The notes under the pieces are model-generated. The model was not told the origin of the DNA and made no database searches. It worked only from the letters and a program-made list of their open reading frames with translations. Both the position numbers and the translations under genes were made by a program. A stretch of 64,000 nt of DNA from Diospyros lotus (Eukaryota > Streptophyta > Magnoliopsida > Ericales > Ebenaceae), in contig NC_068352.1 of assembly GCF_014633365.1 (NCBI RefSeq), forward strand, positions 30,661,310 to 30,725,309, written 5' to 3'. Position 1 is the stretch's first letter. Each line of letters starts with the position of its first letter. Positions 47,206-61,200 of the stretch are shown piece by piece.

Positions 47206-48120
47206 CAATCTTCTTCAACCAAAGCTTTTGGATCTCAGATCCACCACAGCATGCAGATGCAGGGGAGACGACGAAGCTCCAATCCAGAGGAAAGAAAGAT
47301 GCTGTAATTGGCAATAGTAAAGATGATTCCTTCCGCGTTTCGCAATAATAAAGATGCGTGTTAATGCTTTGATGGAATATGAATTTATTTTAATTTATTA
47401 AAGTTATGATATAAAAATTTAAAAGTGTATTAAGTAATATTAATTATATATTTTATACTTAAAGAAAATTGTTTAACAATATTAACATAAATTTACGATG
47501 GAAGTAAAATAAAACTTATAAAATATTTAAATTAAACATAATTATCCATATATAAATAAATGCTTGTCTATTCTGCTTTTCTCTCTCATGACTTGCTTTT
47601 CTCTCTCCTCACGTGGTTTGTTTGTTTTGCTCTCTCTCTCTCTCTCTCTGATCTCATCGCCACCTTTTCTTTCTCCGCGTATCCAACGCTATAATTGACT
47701 CTGTAGCAAACCCTATCTATTTGAGTAGTTTGGTATAATTTGATTTGATGTTTTTACATTAATGTTTTTTAATTAAAATAAAAAATAAGATATAAAAATT
47801 ATTTTATATTATATTTATTAAATTTATATGATAATTCTTGAAAAGAAATTACGTAATTTTATATATAAGATTATTTAGATAAATTTATTTTTTTATATAA
47901 ATTTATCTTAAATTTTATAAATAAAAAAAATAACCTATATATGTCCAATATATTTTAAAAAAATTAATAAATAGTATGATAAAAATCTTCAAATACTTTT
48001 TTAATTTTATATTGATAATTTCATATTTTAATGCAAAAAAATATTTTAATATTATACTGATATAATTTTATCTTATTTAACAAATATTATATAAATATAA
48101 AATATAATATATTTCGGAAA

Positions 48121-48276
48121 AGATGAATAGCTCTTCTTAAATGAGAGGAAGCAGCTGGAGAGACAGAAGATAGAGGGGAGTAGCCCTTGTGTGAAGTGAA
48201 AATTAAGGGGAAAATAGGTACAAGAGAATAATAAGAAGAAACTGAGCAGTTGGTGCAGCTGGTGTGTTTGAGATCT
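48121..48276 (-). pseudogene. Duplicate of the NLR leader (copy 2)
   Basis: Shares with 47,050-47,205 the runs agatgaata.ctc, gaagcagctgg.gagacagaag and gtgtgtttgagat. The donor GAG/GTATTC of the functional leader reads GAGCTATTC here, so the splice site is lost. No NLR coding sequence follows it. Confidence 0.7.
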
Positions 48277-51200
48277 ACTTAAAAATATAAAATATAATAT
48301 ATTTTTTATTTATATATACATATAAATTTTATAAATATTATTATTATATAACACTTAATATGCTAAGTCAATAGACTCACTCTAACCCCTGCTTGGAGCC
48401 GAGATATGCTATCTCAAAATGCTGTCCCAATAGCTGTCTCTCCAATCAGAAATTGTCACGTCATCAAATAATTAAACACAATCAAATTTATTGTATCTTC
48501 AATTTAGAGGTGTTCAAAAAATCGATGCACTGCGGAAATCGATCAGACCAAACTGAACCAAACCAAAATGATTGGTTTTTTTTTTTTTTTTTGGCAATCA
48601 GAAACGGTTTGAAAGCAGTCCAAACTGCACGGTTCGCGGTTTATTTAATTAGTTTGGACAATATATTATTTAATTACATGTATATGTATATACATTTTAT
48701 ACTTAAAAAAATTGTTTAACAATATTAACATAAATTTAAGATGAAAGTAAAATAAAAATCATCAAATAATTAAATTAAAAATTAAGCATAATCATCCATA
48801 TATAAATAAATAATAGGTAGTATTTAAATAAAATTAAAAAAAAAGATAAATATCTGTAATCTGTTAGAGCAAGCTACATATTGATATTGTGATCTTTTCT
48901 TTTCTTTTTTTTTCAGATAATATTGTGACCTTTTCAAGGGTGTTATTGTTAGTTCAAGGGTTTTGGATATCTCCCATTATTAGTGTGTGCCCCCCCTTGA
49001 TGCCCCTATTTTTTATCCCGCCAATCTTTATTATTTTAGATATTTGAAAAAATATTTGTTTTGAAATGATTTTCGGATTGAAGGTTGATTTTCCTAAAAG
49101 TGTCTTGATTGGCATCAATGTGGATTGGTCTAGTTGTTTTTGGAGGTTGAGTTACAAAAGTGCAAAATTGGTTAAGATATTAATCACTAGATTGGATTCT
49201 TCTCCTATTTTCATGACTGGACCTTGTGATATATGTTTTTTCTATTATTATTTGTATCAGATGAGCATGCGACATCTTTTGCTTAGATACTGTTGAGATA
49301 ACTTCTTTTAAATGCAGTTAAAACACCGACAATAATTCATATATGATTGTGGAAGCCTATTGTCATAAATTTTAATTCAAAGTTCTATTAATTGTTGTTT
49401 ATTAGATGATATTGTAGACATTCATGTTTAATTTAAGGGTTAATAACGAAAATAATCCAATCTTTTTTGCAAAATTTTAATTTTATTTAATTCTTTTAAT
49501 TTTAGCAATTAGATTCAAATTAGCTCAATTAGATGTAATTTTATTCAACATGTAAAATCGATTTAAAAAGAATATGTTCATGCTGAATTACTATGTTAGG
49601 TGTCATATAATAATAATATTTATGGGACATATATGTAAGCATAAATAATATATATATATCTTGCTGCATATAACCTCTTTATTTATTTTTTATTTTTTTT
49701 ACAATTTACATCTTTTCTTTTTTTATATATTTTTTTTACTTACCCCTAGAGCTAAAGGCATCTGGAGAATAATATTGAGAATTAATACTTACCCTGGAGG
49801 AAAGATCATTTTCTTTCATCCAGAGATAATCATCCGCTTAGCATAAGATCATTTTTTTTATAACATTTAAGAATAATTATTTTAGAAGAACTTAGAGTGA
49901 TCAAGATTAGCTTAACATACCACCTTCATAAGATTTAAGAGAACGTGTTTATCCCAAGTTTATTGAGACTCGAGTTGGCCTACTAGATTTTGATCATAAT
50001 CTTGATTGAAGTAGGAATCTCAATTTTGATTGGTTTACTTGTGAGTTTGCAAAAACTCGAGGTCAAACGAAGCCTAATTACTAGTGAGTCGATTTTTTAA
50101 TGTCATCAAACATATAATTTATTCCTTTTTAATTTTTCTTAAAACAAAAATAATCACACATTATACCTACACCCAACAGGCAAGACAATAATTTATGGTA
50201 GACAATAATTTATTTGGGGTGATACACCTTCCTCTAAAGAGTAGTCATACGAAATTCATGATATTTTAAATTAATAAAAAAACTATAAAACTGGGACATT
50301 TTTTTGGAGTTTATTTAATTTTTTTCCTTTTATCACTCATGCGTGATGTGGTGGGTTAAAGTTTTTATTAGTTTATTAAATATTAAATATAATTAATTAA
50401 TAAAAAAATACACAAGCTAAATATTCAATTCTTTACTTCTCTTCACGTGACTTGTCTATTCTACTTTCTGTCTCTTTTCTCTCTGCTCAGATCCTGTCCT
50501 CTCCTCACGTGGGTTGTCTGTCCTGCTCTCTCTCTCCCATCTCATCGCTTGCTTTTCTCTCTCCATAGTAGACATATGGCCTATACAACTTTCTGCGTTG
50601 GCATTAATGACGAAGATAGGCTGTCAACTTTCTGCGGGAATGCAATTAAATTTCTTCTGATTGATGTAATGAAAGTAATGTTAATAATTGAATAATATTA
50701 ACGCCACTAAGCCAAAATCTGAGTATGCAATTACGAAAAATTCACTCGGCTCTTTATCTGCCTCGTTCCTCGTCAATTTTTTGTTGTGTTTCAAATTGCT
50801 TGTTATAATTGAGTAAGAAATTGCTCTTTTTTCTTCTTGTTCCAATAACTTTCTCTCGTAGATATGAAATTGAAAGACCCGATTACGAGCAACAATAGAA
50901 GTGGCTATCAACAATGACGGTAACAAATAGTAGCAGAGTTTGAGAGTAGAACGACAGCAAGGAATTAGAGGTTGGAGTCGAATGACGAGGAATAGGGTGT
51001 AGATGAAGAGGATAAAGAGATTTTCAATGGGGTGAGTGGAGACTGAAATTTCTAGAAAATAAGTTTGTGAGATTTTAATATATTTTTTATTTATTAATGT
51101 ATTGGATGATTGATATTGTGTATTTAATTATTAATTTAAATATAAAATTATTAATTTTGTATATGTGTGTATTTAATTATTAATTTTATTTATGTATATA

Positions 51201-51467
51201 TCTTATTATTTTGTGTATTTAGTTATTAATTTGTGTATTTTATTATTAATTTTGTGTATATGTAAAAATTATAAAAAAATAAAATAAATAGAATTGAAAT
51301 TAATTAAAATAAATAAATAAAATAGGGAGTGAAATAAAAAAAAAATAAGGAATGCTATTAGAATAAGCATAATTTTTAAGGTAAAATAAAAATAAGAAGT
51401 GAATTATTTATAATATAATAAAAAAAATGAGATAAGGAGATAGGTTGAAGTAGCTATATCACCTATT

Positions 51468-51625
51468 TTTAATTTTTGTAAAAAAAATTATAAAATTAAA
51501 TAAAAAAAATTATAAAATCAAATAATAACATATATATAATCAACATATATTTCAATTATAATTTTTTATTTAATTTTATAATTTTTTTACAAAAATTATT
51601 ATTTAAAAATAGATGATGTGACTGT
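51468..51625. mobile_element. Palindromic MITE, copy 2
   Basis: Left arm atatcacctatttttaatttttgt and right arm ending aaaatagatgatgtgact are inverted repeats around an AT core. It is the same family as 11,385-11,583. Confidence 0.6.
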
Positions 51626-52437
51626 TTTTTATTGACTGAATAAGAAAAGGAACAACAAATTTTGACTCGATTGAAGATGGCCTAAAAGTCGGTCATCAAT
51701 TATATGATATCTCTTTATTAAAAAAATTAAAAAGATCATACTATTATTTTCTTATTTTTTATTTTTTAATAAAAATATAATACATAATTAATAATATTGT
51801 TATTAATTATAATTTTTAATATTAATCTAATAATTATCGATTATGTATTCATTATTGGTGTAGTGACAGTAATGTTAATAATTTATTATCGGTGCAAAGG
51901 ACAACCGGAAAGCTACCTTTCACGTTTTGCAATAGTAAAGATGTCTCATGGCTGGCTTTTCTCTCTCATCGGATCCTGTTCTCTACTCGTGTGATTTCTT
52001 TGTTCTGCTCTGTCACTCTCTCTCATCTGTCTTTTCTTTATCTAACGCTATAATTGACTCCTTGCAGACCCTATCTATTTGAGTAGTTTAGGGTAATTTA
52101 ATTTGATGTTTTTATATTAATTAAAATATAAAATAAAAAATAAGATTTAAAAAATATGTTATATTATATTTATTAAATTTATTTAATAATTCTTATTTAG
52201 ATAAATTTATTTTTTTCATGTTTTTATCTTAAGTTTTTTAAATAAAAAAAATGATCTATATATCTCTAATACATTTTAAAAAATTTAATAAATAGTATGA
52301 TGAAAATTTTAAAATATTTTTTAATTTTATATTGATAATTTCATATTTTAATTTAAAAAATATTCTAATATTATACTGATATAATTTTATCTTATTTAAT
52401 TTAATAAATGTATAAATATAAAATATAATATATTCAG

Positions 52438-52566
52438 GAACAGATGAATAGCTCTTCTTAAATGAGAAGAAGCAGCTGGAGACGGAAAAGAGGGGGAGTA
52501 GCCCTTGTGTGAAGTGAAAATTAAGGGAAAAATAGGTAGAAGAGAACAATAAGAAGAAACTGAGCA
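52438..52566 (-). pseudogene. Duplicate of the NLR leader (copy 3)
   Basis: Nearly the same as copy 2 (agatgaatagctcttcttaa and cccttgtgtgaagtgaaaa are shared). It also lacks the donor GT and has no coding exon downstream. Confidence 0.7.
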
Positions 52567-52597
52567 GGCAAGCAGAGGGCTATCAAGATTGAATCAA

Positions 52598-52715
52598 AGT
52601 CACTTTGGCTGAGATGACACAAATGACTTTGGCCCGTTTTGACAGAGATGACTTTGTGACAAATTAAGATGACTCAGAGATGACCTTGCGTTGTTACAGA
52701 GATGACTTTGGCCGT
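52598..52715. repeat. Degenerate GAGATGACTTTG repeat
   Basis: The motif agatgactttg or close variants occurs about six times at irregular spacing (gagatgacacaaatgactttgg, cagagatgactttgtg, cagagatgaccttgcg, cagagatgactttggc). It directly follows leader copy 3. Confidence 0.6.
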
Positions 52716-53060
52716 GCAAAGGACAATCAGAAGGAAAGCTACCTTACAATATAAAGATGCGCGTGAATGCAATGGTCGACTGACTTGTAATTGTAAAGTG
52801 GGGCAAGGCGGGAAATTGGAAAGCTGACTTCTGCAGCGCAAAGGACCATCGAAAATGCAACTTTTCGCGTTGGCAATGACAAAGCGAAGTTGGCCTATCA
52901 GTGATTGAATCAATAATTATTATTAAAATTATTTTTCTTTATAATTCATTATAATTGGTGCAAAGGGCAATCGAAAAGTTTTTACCTTCCGGGTTTTGCA
53001 ATGGTAAAAATGCGCGTGAATGCGTTGATGGAATAGGAATTTATTCTGATTGCATCCATA

Positions 53061-55315
53061 GCCACGGTGACAAAGGCTACCAAGCAAAATTAAAGTAAAA
53101 TATATATATCAATTAAAGTTATGATATAAAACTTTAAAAATATTATCATATAAGGTTTAATAATATTATTATTATATTATGATAATATTTATAAGTACCA
53201 CATTTATACATAAATAAAAAAATATAACTTATTATATATAATTTATTTATTTATTTTATTTATATGTATATCTAAATCTTACAAATATTATTATTATATG
53301 ATATTTAATATGTCAAGTCAATAAATTCATTCCATCTAAATAAATTTTACATGTTAAATAAAATTATACTTAATTGAGTTAATTTGAGTCTAATTACTAA
53401 AATTTAAAAATTAAATAAAATAATAAATTTATAAAAAAAATAAATTACTTTCATGATTACCCCTTAATTTAAACAAATAGTACAGCCTTCATATATTCAT
53501 AAACCCTGTTTCCTACCATATATTCAAAAAATTAAATTATGCCCAAAATGGGTTCATTACATACATTTTTAAAGTGTTTACTAACATATATATATATATA
53601 TGTATGTATGTACGTACGTATATGCTATGCATGAGAGAGTGAGCGCTTTTATTGAAAGATTAGTCTTTTATTGAAAGATTAGTATGCATAGCGTTGATTA
53701 AAATAAATAAAATAAATTTAAAATATTTTTTAATTAAGATATAAAATAATTAAGATAAAATTAAAAAATATTTTAAAATTTATATTAGATTGTTTATTAA
53801 ATTTTTTAAAATATATTAAGAAACATATGGGTTATTTTGTTTTATTTGTTAGGACGTCGATAAATTTATTTAGAGAGAGAGATAAATTTATTTAAATAAT
53901 TTTAAATAAGAAATTACATGATTCTTTTTTAAGTGGGTTGTCAGATAAATTTAACAAATATAATAAAAAATACTTTTATTTAAAATACTTTTTATTTCTC
54001 ACTTTTTCTATCTTATATTTTGATTAATAAACATTACCATAGTAAATAATATAATGAGATTTTACTTAAAATTATAATTATAAAACTACTAAAAGAAACA
54101 AAAAATAAAATTAACTCTTAGGATTATCGTCTTTGTGCAGTTCTCCGCCACTCATGCCCTTAATTTTAGTAGAAAAAATAAATTACATGTGAATTTTTGA
54201 CCCTTGCCTAAACCTATTATCAAACTCGTGACTTACTAATACTAATCTCAGCATATCACTTGATCTATGTCCTGGGGCAAAAGTAAAACTAACTCTTGAT
54301 AATATGTGATATGACAGACGACTTTGTTCAAGTATATGAAATATACATTTTCTTTTAATGATTATATATTTAGAGTAGTGGAAATAAAGAAAGTAAAATA
54401 AAATCTTATGCATATGTCTATATATTTATGTTTTTGGGGAAGATTAAGATTTGGTATATTATTATTGTATGTTAATGTATATATTTATGTTTTGGAATCA
54501 ACTTTTAAGTTTAGCTACAGTATTAATTAATTTCAATTTTGTTCCAATTTTGAATGGTTGTTATATTTTTATTAATTAAAATTATTAAATACTAACGTCG
54601 CAATGGGAGGTTAGATTAAGTGACTGCCACGTCAAATTAAAAATATGGACTTAACATAAATAAATAATTAAATACAAAATATATAAATAAAATTTTAACA
54701 AGTCATACAAGCAAATATATATATTTATAAACCAACATGGGATAATTTTGTTATCAATACGACGCAGAACAGTATTGTTAGTTGAACAAGAGAGGTTATT
54801 GGCAAGTTGACTGATGTGGTCAAGAATTTAATAAAACCAATCACCAAACCTAATCAATATTTAATAGTTTTTATTAATAAAAGAGTATCAACAATTTAGA
54901 ATTAAAATTATATTAAATTTGACTTGGAGATAAAAAAAAATAGAGTTGTTATTATTTTCAAAATTAAAGTTAAATTTAAAATTAAAAAGTAAAAGTTTAA
55001 TTTTTGACAATTTACCCTAAACTTCATAATTTTACTTTTTAACTGATCACACTCCTAGACAAATCAATTGTTTTTTAATTTTTAGATATATTAGAACATA
55101 CTTGATGGCTGGAAACATTGGCCTTGAATCACTAGAACCAAAAAATTGGAAAAAAATAGATGAAATTGCCCTAAAAAAACGAAAAAGCTAGAGATAGTTT
55201 GGGAATAATAATGAAAATAAATACTTATTTTGGATAAGAGATCCTCATTCTTTTATAATTATCCAAACATAATCTTTCACTTAGCATAAGATCACTTTTT
55301 TTGGATAACATTTAG
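53061..55315. other. AT-rich spacer, no gene seen
   Basis: Contains an (AT)n/(GTAT)n/(ACGT)n microsatellite near 53,585-53,622. A sequence at 55,185-55,310 resembles 49,740-49,880 (ending cttagcataagatca), a small dispersed repeat. No coding frame is supported. Confidence 0.5.
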
Positions 55316-58243
55316 TGTAAGGGCCCACTCTCGAATATTCCCGTTAGTATAAGATATTCGAAAGGAGGTCATCACAGAGATGATATAGAGCAAACTCAAA
55401 AAAAAAAAAAAAAAAACAACATTCATTACTAGCAGCGAAAACTAAATTAAGGTTCAGTTACACTTCCAATATCTCATAAGTTTGAGCTTGAAGGCCATAC
55501 AAAATAATTAAAAGACTCTAATGTTAACTAACAAAATAAAGAAAAAAATCATTTCATCAAGCCTCACCAAAATGCTAAATAGGATCTTCAAGTTAGGGCG
55601 CGTCCCCGTACACTACTATTTTTAGCCCTTAGTCCCACTGGACTCATCCCCAATAATAGCCTTCCCTTTACCTGGAATGGCAAAAAAGATCAAGTGAGCT
55701 ACAAGCCTCAGCAAGTTCGAGGAACAAGGAATAATATATAGGATCCAAGAACACGATAACACCAAAAAGAGTAATAAAAAACTCCACAATTATATACAAG
55801 ATTCATAATTCGTGAATTTATCAATTCAACTTAATATATCATGTCACCATCTATGACTATGCAATTGTGTATAAAATTTCCAATATCATTATCAATTCTC
55901 ACAGGCTCGCAAGCCATCATTCAATACATGCAAGAGTACATCATTTCATTACCAATATTAATTTTCTTGGCTCTCAAGCCATAAATCAATGCATGCAAGA
56001 GTGCATAAGTTTCATAAAATCTCACGAATAAATATGGAGCCAACCTGCCGGGCTATAGCCACCTCGTCCCGTGCCAGGTGCTCTAGGGTACCTTTTCCCT
56101 CCGTGCAAAATAATATATGCGTAAAGATAAGTAATACGAAACATCATAACATGAACATACTGACTATGTACAAACATGACATGCATTCATTCCCATATAA
56201 ATAGCATGAAATTTCGACTCACAATTATTGCTATACTTATATATATTTTCTGTCTATCTCACAATTACTCAATAGTTTCCCAGTCACATCAATTATGCAC
56301 ACGAGACACAATGATTTACCCAAGAATTTACTTAATCAATTTCCAAGAAGCTCATAAATTCTTTACAATTTATTTAAATGAACCCCAAATATTTACATAT
56401 ATAAATATATTTGATATATGCTTTTCATTATTTATGGATTAATAATAACAAAAGGAATATATTCATCATTATATATATACCATATAATTAAGTGGGCTTG
56501 AATATGCATATATAAATACACTCTAATAGTTTATATGTGTTTGCTTGGAACATCCAGTAGCTTATCTTGGACGTGTGTGTATATATATATATATAATTTT
56601 AAATGGATTTACATGGAACATCCATTGGGTATGTATATATAGATATATGGTTTCCAAATGTGAACAGTGGCTGGACTTCATTTCTTTACAATGGGTGCGT
56701 GGGTGTTAATATATATATATAAATAAATATAAATGGTTTTCAGTGGCTTGAACGTGTATATGTATATATATATATATAAATGTAGACGAGTTGTTTGGAG
56801 CATAGCATTGGTATATATATATATATATATAAATGTAAATGGGTTGCTTGGAGCAGGGCATTGGCTTTATTTATATAGTGTGAGCGAGTGAAAGAGAGAG
56901 AGAAAGAGAAAAAGAGATAGCTTCATTTGTAGATTCTTTATCACGCATGCACACATATATGCATATATTTGAGGGAGGTTGACTAAAACAGGGGTAAGTA
57001 GATAAGGGGCGTGTGTATGTATATATATATATATATATATGTAAATAGACACTGATGTTGCTGGGACCATAATTTATAGTGGGTTATTCCAATCATGGGT
57101 ATTATATTTGCGTGAAGCGTATATATATATACAAGTGATCATTGTGATTCGGCTGGAACAAGGCAACCAAATTGGGTGAGTATATATATATATATATGTA
57201 TATATATAAGTAGGTCTTAAGTTTAACTGGGTAGAACAGGGGTAACTGATGCAGGGCCGATTATAAATATATGAGCTGTTAGTCTATAAGAGAGAGAAAG
57301 CTTCCACAGCCTCTCTATTAAGCATTTATATACATATGTGTATGAGTGTAAATGAAAGTGGGTCAGTGAGTGCAACTACATATATATTTTTACTAACTCA
57401 TAAACAGGGAGTAGTGAAACTAAACAAAACTTCGCTGTAATTACGGAGAAAATGCCATTCACAGGAACACAATGGATTAATAATATAGCAACAATTTAGA
57501 GGACTAAGGGAGTTGCACTAATAATGAAATAGGAGTGCAGAAGAACTTGCAACAAAGCATCAGCAGAGAGATCAGAAAGAACTTGCCTGAAGAAGATGCT
57601 AGCAGGAGGACTCCACCAACGAAATGAAAGATAGCGCACAATGAATTGAACAGAAACACAAGGAGGAGGTGAAGTATAAGATGATGCTGAAGGGATGAGG
57701 AAAGAAATGGGAAAGTGAAGAAAAGAAAGAGATGATATGCACTAGAATTAGAAGATTTGTACACAAAGAAGGTTGCAAATTTCTGTGTACAGATTGCATG
57801 CCAATGTTAAGAAAATTTTACCAAAATGACATTCTTATTATATAATAGACAAAGGAATTGTTATGGGTTTTATTGACAATTGGTAATTTAATTTATTTTC
57901 TTCTCTTTTCTTTTATTTTTTTTTTACATAACAAAATTTAAATCCCCTCTACCATTGGGTCCAAGCCCAAACCCAACAATTTATTTAACCCACTTGGTAA
58001 ACCCATGAATTCATTTAACTATTCAAATGGAGTCCAAAACATTTATTTCCCAAATTTTAAAAATAGGCCCATACACTTAAATTCATGATCACATGCATCA
58101 AAAATTTCATATTAATCCAAAATCATGTTATGCCATCAAAACAATATATCATAAATTGTTAAAATACTTTGACCCACATTTAGAATGTTTTTGAGCTAAA
58201 ATTAAATATTAAAAATACCTAGACCCAATTTAGGGTCATTACA
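55316..58243 (-). mobile_element. 3' LTR of the Ty3/gypsy element, 2,928 bp
   Basis: On the - strand it begins TGTAATGACCC, immediately after a polypurine tract (gaagggggagaaa, at about 58,245-58,258), and ends GGGCCCTTACA. The bases before 55316 on the + strand are TTTAG; the partner duplication would lie beyond the other end of the element. The LTR has no coding content and has internal tandem repeats rich in TA (56,490-57,290). Confidence 0.85.
56490..57290. repeat. TA-rich degenerate tandem repeats inside the LTR
   Basis: Units of roughly 60-100 bp pair a (TA)n tract with a short unique phrase such as aaatgtaaatgggttgcttgg or agcaggGCATTGG. At least seven units are visible. Confidence 0.65.
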
Positions 58244-58287
58244 GTTTCTCCCCCTTCAAAGAATTTGGTCCCCAAATTCGTACCTGA

Positions 58288-61200
58288 TCATGAGAATAGC
58301 TTGGGGAAAAGACGCCTCATCTCATCCTCACGCTCCCAAGTAGCCTCATCTGGAGAATGACGTTGCCACTGAACCCTCACAAAAGGAATCGATCGGTTTC
58401 GCAACACTTTCTCTTTCCGTTCCAAGATACCAACAGGCATTTCTTCGTACGCCACATCTTCCCCAACCTCTATAGTCTGATAGTCAATAATGTGCTGATG
58501 ATCTGGCACATACTTCCTCAACATGGACACATGGAAGACGTTATGAACGCCGGATAGTTGCGGTGGCAAGGCTAGCCTATAGGCCAAAGTGCCAACCCGT
58601 TCCAAAATCTCAAACGGCCCAATATAGCGAAAACTAAGCTTCCCGGACACCCCAAATTGGCGTACGCCCTTCATGGGCATCACTCTAAGCCATACATGAT
58701 CCCCAACTGAAAACTCCAAGTCTCGCCGTCGCTTGTTCGCATAACTCTTTTGTCGATCCTGGGCAGTCTTCATTCTCGCTCTGATGATGCGAATCTTCTC
58801 CGTTGTCTGTTCCACAATCTCCGGCCCCAACAAGGCTTTATCTCCAACCTCCTCCCAACAAATGGGTGATCTACATGGCCTACCATAGAGCGCCTCACAA
58901 GGCAGCATACCAATACTGGAGTGGTGACTATTGTTGTAGGCGAATTCTACTAGTGGTAGGTGGTCATCCCAATTTCCATGAAAGTCCAACACACACGCCC
59001 TCAACATGTCCTCTAGTGTTTAGATGGTCCTTTCTGACTGTCCATCTGTCTGAGGGTGGAACGCGGTACTAAACTTCAACTTCATCCCTAAAGCATCCTA
59101 CAACGCTCCCAAAAAATGTGAGGTAAAACGAGGATCCCGGTCTGACACGATACTAGAGGGTACTCCATATAATCTCACTATCTCCTCAATGTACATCTTA
59201 GCCAGACGGCTCAAAGGATAAGTCTTCTTAATCGGCAGAAAATGGGCTGATTTAGTTAAACGGTCTACTATCACCCATATAGCATCATACCCCTTTGTCG
59301 TCCTCGGCAGCCCTGACATGAAGTCCATAGATATGTTGTCCCATTTCCACTCTGGAATGGGTAACGGCTGTAGAAGGCTTGCCGGCTTTTAATGTTCTGC
59401 CTTAACCTGTTGACATACTGCACACTGGGACACATATTTGGCCACATCCCTCTTTAGTCCATCCCATCAAAACTGCCGTTGTAAACCTTGATACATCTTC
59501 GCCATGCCGGGGTGAATGGTATAACGAGACTTATGTGCCTCCGCCAAAATTTCCTTCCTGATCCCAGCATCATCAGGCACACAGACTCGATCATGAAATA
59601 GTAACATCCTATCCCCTCTCTGACTGAAGCCCAATGGAGAAAACTTTCCCACATCTGTTAAAATCTGAGCCAACTTCACATCACAAGACTATTGTACCCT
59701 AATCTGCTCCATCAAATCCGGATGTACCCTCAGGTACGAACAATACACTATAAGTCTCTCCTCGGGTCCGAAAATAGACATCTCCCCCATCTGCCTCAAA
59801 AGCATCCACTCTTGTACCATCATAGCTGCTATGTGAGCTCCTCGGCGACTCAAAGCATCTGCCACTACATTGGCCTTCCCCGGATGGTATAAAATCTCAC
59901 AATCATAGTCTTTCAGTAGTTCCATCCATCTACATTGTCTGATGTTCAACTCCTTTTGTGAGAAAATGTACTTTAGACTTTTGTGGTCGGTATAAATCTC
60001 TACCTTCTCTCCGTAGAGATGATGCCTCCAAATCTTGAGTGCAAATACCACGGCTGCCAATTGCAAATTGTGTGTGGGGTAATTCACCTCATGCTTCTTC
60101 AACTGTCTCGAGGCATATGCATTTACTCGCCCATCCTGCATCAACACACACCTAAGGCTAGAGTGCGACGCATTACTGAATATGGTAAACTTCTCCCCAC
60201 TCCTAGGAATAGCCAATACTGGCGCTGTCGTCAATCTCTTCTTCAATTCCTCAAAACAACGTTCACATGCCTCATTCCACTCGTACTTGACTCCCTTCCG
60301 AGTCAACTTCGTCATAAGCAGGGATAGTCAGGAGAAACCCTCAATAAATCTCCTATAATAATCGGCCAGTCCCAAGAAACTTCTGATGCCCGTCACTGAG
60401 GTTGGTCTTGGCCAATCCATCACTGCCTTTACCTTCTCGGGATCTACTGAAATGCCCTCACCAGATACTGCATGCCATAAGAACCCCACATGTCGTTGCC
60501 AGAAGTCACACTTACTGAACTTGGCATATAATTGCTTTTCCTTAAGTCTTTGCAAGACTAACCTGAGATGGTTCTCATGCTCTTCCAAGCTCGGCGAGTA
60601 AATGAGAATATCATCGATGAACACAATGACAAAATGATCCAAGTACTCCCTAAAAACCCTATTCATCAAATCCATAAAGACGGCTGGAGCATTCATCAGC
60701 CCAAATGGCATGACCACAAATTCGTAATGGTCGTACCTAGTACGAAATGCAGTCTTCTGAATGTCTCATTCTCTGACCTTTACTTGGTGATACCCCGACT
60801 TCAAATCAATCTTAGAAAAAACTGAGGCTCCATGTAGCTGGTCCAACAAATCATCAACTCGGGGAAAAGGGTACTTATTCTTCAATGTCACCTGGTTCAA
60901 TTGGCGATAGTCGACGCATAATCTCATGGATCCATCATTCTTCCTTACAAACAAGACCGAAGCACCCCAAGGTGAAGCGCTTGAGCAGACGAATCCCTTC
61001 TCAATCAACTCCTCAAGTTGTACTTTCAATTCCTTCAGTTCATTTGGGGCCATTCTGTAAGGTGCCTTGGAAACTGGCTGGGTTCCTGGCATCAACTCTA
61101 TGGAAAACTCTACCTCCCTCGGTGGTGGCAAACCTGGCAACTCATCGGGGAATACATCAAGGAATTCTCGAATTACAGGAATGTTTGACAATTCTGTATC

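Larger units (their letters stand above)
47570..53060. repeat. Duplicated NLR upstream region
   Basis: 47,575-48,276 matches 51,950-52,566 at an offset of about 4.3-4.4 kb (CT-rich block with ctctctcat, then aacgctataattgactc and ctatctatttgagtagttt, an AT-rich part, and the leader copy). Parts recur again at 50,440-50,570, and the short piece ttttgcaatagtaaa/ttttgcaatggtaaa occurs near 51,930 and 52,990. No protein-coding gene is supported here; the region holds NLR upstream sequence copied several times without its gene. Confidence 0.65.
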
